Assembly: GCF_001667265.1 (NCBI RefSeq)
Contig: NZ_LZHW01000006.1
Coordinates: 1 to 64,000, forward strand
DNA from: Mycobacterium sp. ACS4331
GTDB lineage: Bacteria > Actinomycetota > Actinomycetes > Mycobacteriales > Mycobacteriaceae
Direction: 5' to 3'
DNA length: 64,000 bases
Part shown: piece by piece, positions 57,540-64,000 of the stretch
How positions within the stretch are numbered: the first letter of the stretch is position 1
Layout of the letters: each line of letters opens with the position of its first letter
The notes under the pieces: generated by a model
Databases searched by the model: none
What the model was told of the DNA's origin: nothing
What the model saw: the letters and a program-made list of their open reading frames with translations, nothing else
Made by a program: the position numbers and the translations under genes

Positions 57540-57840
57540 CCCCGTCCCTCCCGTGAATTGATCAAGTCCCGGCGATTCTTACCCAGGACTCGGAGGTCAC
57601 ACGGCCGATCAGGCGAGATTGCCGTAGAGCACCTCCACAAAAAATCCCCCCGATCCAATCCCTCGCCCCGTAACCCTCCTTACGCAAGGCTTGCGCGGTC
57701 CCCAACTACAGCGGGTCGTCCCGACGTGCCGAACGCACTGCTGAAACACCGAGAGCAGCACCAGACGCACCCGAAGGCCCGCAAGAACACCGCACGACTC
57801 CCCGACACAGGCGAGTCACCTGACCCGAAAGATCCACTCA
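57540..57840. other. Gene-free stretch, right edge of the island and promoter region of the ABC operon
   Basis: No convincing gene. It contains TAGAGCACCTCC and a short A-run (CACAAAAAATC) near 57640, and lies upstream of GTG 57841, so the importer promoter is expected here. No tRNA or attachment site found. Confidence 0.45.
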
Positions 57841-59493
57841 GTGAACAGTTCGTATCGTCGTGCCGTACCGAGTGCCCTCGCGGCCGCCCTGCTGCTGGCC
57901 GGCTGCGGCAGCAGCAGCGACACCGCCAGCGACACGACCGACGGCACCCCCGTCGTCGGCGGCTCCATCGTCTACGCCACCGACCGCGAACCCACCTGCC
58001 TGGATCCGCACAACTTCGGTGACATGCCGCAGACCTACGTCGCGCGCCAGTACCTCGACAGCCTGGTCTCCGAGCGCCCCGACGGCTCCGTCGTCCCCTG
58101 GCTGGCCGACTCGTGGGAGGTCTCCCCCGACGGCCTGACCTACACCTTCAACATCAAGGAAGGCGTGAAGTTCCACGACGGCACCCCGCTGGACGCCGAG
58201 GCCGTGCACGCCAACTTCGTGCAGATCCTCGACCCGGCCACCGAGTCGGCCACCGACGCCGGCTACCTCAAGCCCTACTACGAGTCCTCAAAGGCACTGG
58301 ACGCCAACACCTTCGAGCTCAAGCTCAAGACCCCGTATTCGGCTCTGCTGCCGGTCCTGTCGCAGGCGTTCTTCGGCATCGAGTCGCCTGAGGCCATGGC
58401 CCGCGGTCTCGAGGAGAACTGCCAGTCACCGGTCGGCACCGGACCGTTCATCGTCAAGGCCTGGAACCGCGGCCAGAGCGTCGAACTCGAACGCAACCCG
58501 GACTACAACTCCGCCCCGCAGGACGCCAAGCACCAGGGCCCGGCCTACCTGGAGAAGATCACCTGGAAGTTCATTGAGGACGGCTCGGTGCGCGCCGCCG
58601 CGGTGCAGGGCCGCGACGCCGACATCATCTTCAACCCGCCGCCTCAGCAGGTCGCCGCACTGAAGGCCGACCCCAATCTGGCCACCCAGGAGTTCACCCA
58701 CACGGGCCTGCCGAACGGCATCGCGCTCAACACCACTCGCGCCCCCTTCGACGACACGAAAGTGCGCCAGGCCTTCATCCACGGCGCCAACGCCGAGGCC
58801 GCCGTCAAGAGCGCCTACCTCAATGTCTATGAATGGGAACCGGGCCCGATCTCGTCGACCACACCGCACTTCAACAAGGATCTGCGCGGCTTCTACGAAT
58901 ACGACAAGGACAAGGCCAACACGCTGCTCGACGAGGCCGGTTGGACCGCGCGTGACGGAGACGGCTACCGCACCAAGGACGGCAAGCGCCTCACGGCAGA
59001 ACTGGTGTACTCGGCCGACACCGGCGACACCCCGCCCGCGGATGTGACGCTGTTCCAGAACATTCAGGCCGCGGAGAAGGAGATCGGCTTCGACGTCGTC
59101 CTCAAGCCGCTGCCGCAGGATCAGTACTTCGCGGCGTTCAGCGACAAGGACGCCTACGACGGCCTGACCGGCGCCTACTGGAACAGCCCCACCCCAGCGG
59201 TGCTGTCGATCGTCTACTCGACCGACTCGCTCAAGGCCGCCCCCGGCAACAACATGAGCTGGGTGCAGAACCCGAAGATCGATGACCTCGTCAGAAAGGC
59301 CGCCGCCACCACGGATCCCGCTGAGCAGCAGCGCCTTTACGGCGAAACGCAGGACATCGTCGCTGAGCAGGCCTACCACCTGGGCCTGTACCCGGTGGTC
59401 ACCCGCCTGGTCGCGAAGAAGAAGCTCAAGGACGTCTGGATCGAACCGTCCGAGGGCGAACCCGTCCTGCACGACGCCTGGCTGGCCCCGTGA
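57841..59493 (+). CDS. ABC importer substrate-binding lipoprotein (oligopeptide/nickel type)
   Basis: GTG 57841; 550 residues. Signal peptide with a lipobox (ALAAALLLAGC) and lipidated Cys22, then the SBP family 5 fold: TDREPTCLDPHNFGDMPQTY, SWEVSPDGLTYTFNIKEGVK, SPVGTGPFIVKAWNRG and GIALNTTRAPFDDTKVRQAF. Family 5 proteins bind peptides, opines, nickel or other ligands; the substrate is not readable. The downstream FMN monooxygenase suggests uptake of a sulfur- or nitrogen-containing organic compound (inference). Stop overlaps the permease start by four bases. Confidence 0.93.
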   Translation: MNSSYRRAVPSALAAALLLAGCGSSSDTASDTTDGTPVVGGSIVYATDREPTCLDPHNFGDMPQTYVARQYLDSLVSERPDGSVVPWLADSWEVSPDGLTYTFNIKEGVKFHDGTPLDAEAVHANFVQILDPATESATDAGYLKPYYESSKALDANTFELKLKTPYSALLPVLSQAFFGIESPEAMARGLEENCQSPVGTGPFIVKAWNRGQSVELERNPDYNSAPQDAKHQGPAYLEKITWKFIEDGSVRAAAVQGRDADIIFNPPPQQVAALKADPNLATQEFTHTGLPNGIALNTTRAPFDDTKVRQAFIHGANAEAAVKSAYLNVYEWEPGPISSTTPHFNKDLRGFYEYDKDKANTLLDEAGWTARDGDGYRTKDGKRLTAELVYSADTGDTPPADVTLFQNIQAAEKEIGFDVVLKPLPQDQYFAAFSDKDAYDGLTGAYWNSPTPAVLSIVYSTDSLKAAPGNNMSWVQNPKIDDLVRKAAATTDPAEQQRLYGETQDIVAEQAYHLGLYPVVTRLVAKKKLKDVWIEPSEGEPVLHDAWLAP

Positions 59494-60458
59494 CCCTGGC
59501 AGCACCTGCCGCCCGCCGCACCCCTGCCGGGGTGCGTCGGGTGCTCGTCCGCATCGCCGGCGTCCTCGGCGTGCTCTGGGGCGCAGCCACATTGACCTTC
59601 ATCGCCGAACTCCCGATGCCGGGCGACCGGGCGCAGACCATCCTCGGCGGCGCGGGCTCGCGCCCCACCCCGGAGCAGTTGGCCGCGATCAACGAGCAGT
59701 ACGGTTTCAACGACCCCGCGATCGTGCAGTACCTGCGCTTCCTGGGCGGGCTGCTGCGCGGTGACCTCGGCACGTCCTACATCCTCAAGCAGCCCGTCGC
59801 CGACATCATCGGACATCACCTCGGCCCGACGCTGACGCTGACCCTCGTCTCGCTCGTCGGCGCCTGGGTGGTCGCCGTGACGGTCACGCTGCTGACCGCG
59901 CACCGGAGCCGCTGGCTGTCCAGCATCGGCTCGGGCATCGAGATCTTCCTGGCCTCGCTTCCCCAATACTGGCTGGGCATCGTGCTTCTGGTGGTCTTCG
60001 CGATCCAACTGCGGCTGCTGCCGGTCGTCGGCGACGACGGCCCGGTCGGCCTGATCCTGCCAGCATTGACGTTGGCGCTGCCGCTGGCCGGCTACCTGGG
60101 TCAGGTCACCCGCGACGAGTTCTCCTCGGCCATGGAGCAACCGTTCGCGGTCTCCGCGCGCGCCCGCGGCATGAGCGACTGGGGAGTGCGCTGGCGCCAC
60201 GCCCTGCGCCACGCGATCCTGCCGGGGCTGACCCTGTCGGGATGGGCACTGGGGTCACTGTTCTCGACGGCGGTGATCGTTGAGTCGGTGTTCGTCCGCC
60301 CCGGCCTTGGCCGTGTCCTGGTCGACGCCGTCACCAGCAAGGACATGCCCGTGGTGATCGGGGTGACGCTGTTCGTCGCCGCGGTCTACGTGCTGGCCAA
60401 CCTGCTGGTCGACATCGGCTTCGTCCGCGTCGACCCGCGGCTGCGGAGGGCCCGGTGA
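59490..60458 (+). CDS. ABC importer permease, DppB type
   Basis: 322 residues from GTG 59490. Hydrophobic with about six membrane helices. The N-terminal helix (VLVRIAGVLGVLWGAATLTF) and the periplasmic ILGGAGSRPTPEQLAAINEQ-YGFND segment are typical of DppB, as are the coupling-helix region (VSARARGMSDWGVRWRHAL) and the end RPGLGRVLVDAVTSKDMPVV. Forms a heterodimeric channel with the next gene's product. Overlaps both neighbours by four bases. Confidence 0.93.
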   Translation: MTLAAPAARRTPAGVRRVLVRIAGVLGVLWGAATLTFIAELPMPGDRAQTILGGAGSRPTPEQLAAINEQYGFNDPAIVQYLRFLGGLLRGDLGTSYILKQPVADIIGHHLGPTLTLTLVSLVGAWVVAVTVTLLTAHRSRWLSSIGSGIEIFLASLPQYWLGIVLLVVFAIQLRLLPVVGDDGPVGLILPALTLALPLAGYLGQVTRDEFSSAMEQPFAVSARARGMSDWGVRWRHALRHAILPGLTLSGWALGSLFSTAVIVESVFVRPGLGRVLVDAVTSKDMPVVIGVTLFVAAVYVLANLLVDIGFVRVDPRLRRAR

Positions 60459-61309
60459 GCATCACCCTGTCCCCCACCACCAGCACCACCGCCGCAAAGA
60501 AGCGCAGGTTCCGGCCCGCGGCGATCCTGGCCTCGGCGTACCTGGCGCTGATGCTGGCCTGGGCCATTGCCCCGGGCGCGTTCACCAGCGGCACGCCGTA
60601 CGAGACCGACATCGAAACCCCGCTGCGGCCACCATCTCCTGAGCACTGGTTCGGCACCGACGCCTCGGGCCGCGACATCTTCACCCGCGTGGTCTACGGC
60701 ACCCAGAGCTCACTGGCCATTGGCGTGGGTGCGACGGCCCTGGCCCTGCTCGCCGCGATCATCCTCGGGTTCGGCGCGGGCCTGGGCGGCCGGTTCGCCG
60801 ACGGCGCCATCAGCCGGTTCATCGAAGTGGTGCTGTCGATTCCGGGTCTGCTGCTGGCGCTGCTGTTCATCGCGATGTTCGGCCCCGGCGTCGTCACGCA
60901 AATCCTCGCGGTCGCGATCGGCTCGGCCGTCGGGTACGCCCGCATGGTCCGCGGGCAGGTCATCGCAGTCAAGGACTCCGGATACGTCCACGCCGCAACG
61001 GCTCTCGGGCACTCCAGCGGAAAGATCATCCGGCAGCACGTGTTCCCCAACGCCATGCGCCCGCTGGTGGTGCTGGGCACCATGGGCATCGGCCAGTCCA
61101 TCGTCTGGGCGTCGTCGCTGAGCTTCCTGGGCCTGGGCGTCGCGCCGCCCGCCCCCGAGTGGGGCGCGATGCTCAATGCCGGCCGGGACTTCGTCTCCAC
61201 GGCCTGGTGGCTCGAGCTGTTCCCCGGCCTGGCGATCGTCGGCTGCACGCTGGCCGTCACCGTCGTCGGCCGCCACCTGCAGCAGCGACTCGAAGGACGA
61301 CTGCAATGA
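60455..61309 (+). CDS. ABC importer permease, DppC type
   Basis: 284 residues from GTG 60455. After a short cytoplasmic N-terminus and one helix comes the DppC signature HWFGTDASGRDIFTRVVYGT, then the membrane core and the EAA-like loop (YVHAATALGHSSGKIIRQHV-FPN) that contacts the ATPase. Ends GRHLQQRLEGRLQ. Overlaps the ATPase gene by four bases. Confidence 0.93.
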   Translation: MSITLSPTTSTTAAKKRRFRPAAILASAYLALMLAWAIAPGAFTSGTPYETDIETPLRPPSPEHWFGTDASGRDIFTRVVYGTQSSLAIGVGATALALLAAIILGFGAGLGGRFADGAISRFIEVVLSIPGLLLALLFIAMFGPGVVTQILAVAIGSAVGYARMVRGQVIAVKDSGYVHAATALGHSSGKIIRQHVFPNAMRPLVVLGTMGIGQSIVWASSLSFLGLGVAPPAPEWGAMLNAGRDFVSTAWWLELFPGLAIVGCTLAVTVVGRHLQQRLEGRLQ

Positions 61310-62928
61310 CCGAGCTGCTGAACGTCGAGGACCTGACGGTCTCCTTCGGCGACCGCGACGTCGTCCGGGGCCTGTCCTTCCACGTCGAACCCGGTGAATG
61401 CTTCGCCATCGTCGGCGAATCCGGCTCCGGCAAGAGCGTCACGGCCCGCACCATCCTGGGCCTGGCCGGACCCACCGCCACGGTCAAGGCCACTGCCCTC
61501 GATCTCAATGGAAAGTCCCTGCTGGGCAACAGAGATCGGGACTGGCGGCGCATCCGCGGCCGCGAGGTCGGCTTCGTCCTACAGGACGCCCTGGTGTCAC
61601 TGGACCCGCTGCGCAGGGTCGGCGACGAGGTCGCCGAAACCCTGCGCCTGCACAAGTACGGCAACAAATCAGCCCGGCAGCGCAAAGTGCTGGAACTGCT
61701 CGAAGCCGTCGGCGTTCCCGAGCCCGAACTCAAGGCCCGCCAACTGCCGGGCGAACTCTCCGGTGGGCAGCGCCAACGCGCCCTGATCGCCTCGGCGATC
61801 GCGCTGGACCCGTCGCTGGTGATCGCCGACGAACCCACCACGGCCCTCGATGTCACGGTCCAGGCGCAGATCCTGGATCTGCTCGCCGCGATGAAGGACA
61901 CGGGCACGGGCCTCGTGCTGATCAGCCACGACCTCGCGGTGGTGAGTCGCCTGGCCGACCGGGTCGCGGTCATGCGCAACGGCGTGCTGGTGGAGCAGGG
62001 CTCGGTCGACGAGGTGCTGGCCGCACCGTCGCACCCGTACACGCAGGCACTGCTGGACGCGGTCCCTGCCGCGCACCGCAAGGGCACTCGGCTCTCACAG
62101 CAACCGGCGCGCGCGGTGCACGGCACGCGGCACACCGATGAGGGCGTGCTGCTGCAGGCCCGCAACCTCGTCAAGCGCTTCCGTGGGCCCGACGGTGTCG
62201 AACGCACCGCCGTGCACGACGTCTCCTTCGAGATCGGTGTCGGCGAAACCCTGGGCATCGTCGGCGAATCCGGTTCGGGTAAGACCACCACGGCCCGGAT
62301 GGCGCTGGCACTCACCCAGCCCGACGAGGGCACGGTGCACCTGCTGGGCGAGCCGTGGAGTGAGCTCACCGAGACGGAGCGTCGCAGCCGGCGGCGTCGC
62401 ATCTCGGTGGTGTACCAGGATCCGCTGAGCTCGTTCGACCCCCGCTGGAGCGTGCGGCGCATCCTCACCGACGCGCTGCCCGCCGAGTACTCCGACGCCA
62501 AGGCCCGCGACCAGCGCGCCAGAGAACTGCTCGACGACGTCGGCCTGGGTTCCGAGCATCTGGACCGTCGGCCGCTGCTGCTCTCGGGTGGGCAGCGTCA
62601 GCGGGTGGCGATCGCCCGCGCGCTGGCGCCGGAGCCGTCGTTGATCGTGTGCGACGAACCCGTCTCGGCGCTCGACGTCACGATCCAGGCGCAGGTGCTG
62701 GATCTGCTGACCGACCTGCAGGACCAGCTAGGTCTGAGCTACCTGTTCATTTCCCATGACCTGGGCGTCATCCACCATGTCGCCGACCGTGTGCTGGTGA
62801 TGCGGGAGGGCCGCGTCGTCGAATCCGGCACGGCCGAGGACATTTTCGACGCACCACAGGACCCCTACACCCAGCAGCTGCTGGCCAGCCTGCCCGCCCC
62901 CGAACCCACTTCAGGAGCCGTACTTTGA
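61306..62928 (+). CDS. Fused double ABC ATPase (DppD-DppF type)
   Basis: 540 residues from ATG 61306. Two complete ATPase modules in one chain, about 1-265 and 280-535. Each has Walker A (GESGSGKS near residue 37 and again GESGSGKT near 321), the LSGGQRQR signature, Walker B (VIADEP and IVCDEP) and the switch His (LISHDLAVVS; FISHDLGVIHHVA). Each module is followed by the oligopeptide-type C-terminal extension (HPYTQALLDAVP, DPYTQQLLASLP). Energises the importer encoded upstream. Stop overlaps the start of the monooxygenase gene. Confidence 0.95.
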   Translation: MTELLNVEDLTVSFGDRDVVRGLSFHVEPGECFAIVGESGSGKSVTARTILGLAGPTATVKATALDLNGKSLLGNRDRDWRRIRGREVGFVLQDALVSLDPLRRVGDEVAETLRLHKYGNKSARQRKVLELLEAVGVPEPELKARQLPGELSGGQRQRALIASAIALDPSLVIADEPTTALDVTVQAQILDLLAAMKDTGTGLVLISHDLAVVSRLADRVAVMRNGVLVEQGSVDEVLAAPSHPYTQALLDAVPAAHRKGTRLSQQPARAVHGTRHTDEGVLLQARNLVKRFRGPDGVERTAVHDVSFEIGVGETLGIVGESGSGKTTTARMALALTQPDEGTVHLLGEPWSELTETERRSRRRRISVVYQDPLSSFDPRWSVRRILTDALPAEYSDAKARDQRARELLDDVGLGSEHLDRRPLLLSGGQRQRVAIARALAPEPSLIVCDEPVSALDVTIQAQVLDLLTDLQDQLGLSYLFISHDLGVIHHVADRVLVMREGRVVESGTAEDIFDAPQDPYTQQLLASLPAPEPTSGAVL

Positions 62929-64000
62929 CATTTGAAAAGAAGCCGACACGCCAGATCATCCTCAACGCGTTCGACATGAACTGCGTGACGCACATCGTGG
63001 CGGGCACGTGGCGTCATCCCGAGTCTCAGGCCCGCCGCTACAAGGACATCGAGTACTGGACCGACCTGGCCAAGGTGCTGGAGAAGGGCCTGTTCGACGG
63101 GTTGTTCATCGCCGACGTGCTGGGCATCTACGACGTGTTCGGCGGCGGTCCCGAGACCGCGCTGCGCACGGGCGCACAGGTTCCCGTGAACGACCCGCTG
63201 CTGGTGGTCCCGGCGATGGCCGCCGTCACCAAGCACCTAGGCTTCGGGGTCACCGCCGCAACGTCATTCGAGCACCCATACTCGTTCGCCCGTCGCATGT
63301 CGACGCTGGACCACCTGACCAAGGGCCGGGTGGGCTGGAACATCGTCACGGGCTATCTGGAGAGCGCGGCACGCAACCACGGCCTGGACACCATCACGCC
63401 GCACGCCGACCGTTACGACATCGCCGACGAATACACCGAAGTCCTCTACAAGTTGTGGGAGAGCTCCTGGGAGGACGACGCGGTGGGCAGCGACCCGAAC
63501 CGCGCCGAGTACGCCGACCCGGACAAGGTGCATCCGATCAACCACGAGGGCAGGCACTTCCGGGTGCCGGGCATCCACCTGTGCGAGCCGTCGCCGCAGC
63601 GCACCCCGGTGCTCTACCAGGCGGGCGCCTCGACACGGGGTCGGCAGTTCGGCGCCGAGAACGCCGAGGTGATCTTCATCGGCGCCCCCACCAAGGAGGT
63701 GCTGCGCGACGCCGTCGCCGACATCCGGGCCCGCGCCGCGGCCGCCGGGCGTGACCCATACGACGTCAAGATCGTCAACAGCCACGTCGTCGTCACCGGC
63801 GAGACCGAGGCGGCGGCGCAGCAGCGCTACGACGAGTTCCGCAGCTACACCGATCCCCAAGGCGCGCTGGCGTTGTGGTCGGGCTGGCTGGGTACCGACC
63901 TTTCGCAGTTCTCGTTGGATGACCCGGTCGAGGTCACCGACAACGAATTCCTCAAGTCGTCGGTGGAGATGTTCGGGCAGGGCCAGTGGACACTGCGCGA
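62925..64000 (+). CDS. FMN-dependent monooxygenase of the NtaA/SnaA/DszA (luciferase-like) family, 3' truncated
   Basis: TTG 62925 with AGGAG 8-12 bases upstream and overlapping the ATPase stop; 358 residues before the window ends. Recognisable blocks: LNAFDMNCVTHIVAGTWRHP, FDGLFIADVLGIYDVFGGG, TSFEHPYSFARRMSTLDHLT, GRVGWNIVTGYLESAARNHG and PVLYQAGASTRGRQFGAENA. These belong to bacterial two-component flavin monooxygenases acting on nitrilotriacetate, sulfones and similar compounds using FMNH2 supplied by a separate reductase. Substrate unknown. Coupled to the importer, it probably degrades the imported compound for sulfur, nitrogen or carbon. Confidence 0.93.
   Translation, partial: MTFEKKPTRQIILNAFDMNCVTHIVAGTWRHPESQARRYKDIEYWTDLAKVLEKGLFDGLFIADVLGIYDVFGGGPETALRTGAQVPVNDPLLVVPAMAAVTKHLGFGVTAATSFEHPYSFARRMSTLDHLTKGRVGWNIVTGYLESAARNHGLDTITPHADRYDIADEYTEVLYKLWESSWEDDAVGSDPNRAEYADPDKVHPINHEGRHFRVPGIHLCEPSPQRTPVLYQAGASTRGRQFGAENAEVIFIGAPTKEVLRDAVADIRARAAAAGRDPYDVKIVNSHVVVTGETEAAAQQRYDEFRSYTDPQGALALWSGWLGTDLSQFSLDDPVEVTDNEFLKSSVEMFGQGQWTLR

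Noticed and set aside
22394..57840. tRNA or integrase marking the island ends
   Set aside because: I looked at both edges and the gaps for a cloverleaf or an integrase/transposase frame and found none.

Overview
The window looks like chromosome from a rapidly growing mycobacterium (Mycolicibacterium-like). It is high-GC with GTG/TTG starts, many ATGA start/stop overlaps and strong purine-rich Shine-Dalgarno sites. It also carries typical mycobacterial families: DUF732, WS/DGAT acyltransferase, VapB, a secreted Ig-like protein, and a DosR-type operator in front of a [NiFe] hydrogenase operon.

1-10 kb, housekeeping and accessory core. A membrane-protein tail, a DUF1345 membrane protein, a secreted Ig-like/propeller surface protein, a NERD-UvrD helicase, a secreted PASTA-like protein, a DapB-like reductase, and an overlapping SRPBCC protein-sulfatase pair. 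10-16 kb: six tightly overlapping minus-strand genes encode a group 3b (bidirectional, NAD(P)-linked) hydrogenase in the order beta, gamma, small, large, then the hydrogenase maturation protease and a wax ester/triacylglycerol synthase. A near-perfect DosR box lies between this operon and a divergent small gene, which suggests hypoxia/redox control. 16-22.4 kb: MscS channel, SpoIIAA-like and DUF302 proteins, a VapB antitoxin whose VapC partner is a broken stub, an HNH protein, a DUF732 protein, and an ADP-ribosylglycohydrolase/phosphatase fusion behind a highly structured leader.

22.7-57.5 kb is an accessory (defence) island. The left part holds an orphan CdiI-like immunity protein, an AspBHI-type modification-dependent endonuclease, a membrane-anchored receiver protein, a helix-turn-helix protein, and a two-gene membrane/helical module. 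The centre is a plus-strand run of seven genes (29.8-47.4 kb): a DUF1998 helicase ending in a PD-(D/E)xK-like nuclease, an SNF2 helicase, a large Eco57I/PglX-like adenine methylase, a 55-residue protein, a trypsin-like protease, a UvrD helicase with a RelE-like N-terminus, and a DUF262-HNH protein. Facing it on the minus strand are a frameshifted HExxH metalloprotease, a second, paralogous DUF1998 helicase, a 1125-residue protein I do not recognise, and a frameshifted NucS-like nuclease. The helicase-helicase-methylase core recalls DISARM and BREX but matches neither as I know them. It is the best candidate here for an undescribed system.

57.8-64 kb returns to ordinary metabolism: an oligopeptide-type ABC importer (lipoprotein, two permeases, fused double ATPase) coupled to an FMN-dependent NtaA/SnaA-type monooxygenase that runs off the end. 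I saw no rRNA, tRNA, CRISPR array or insertion sequence.
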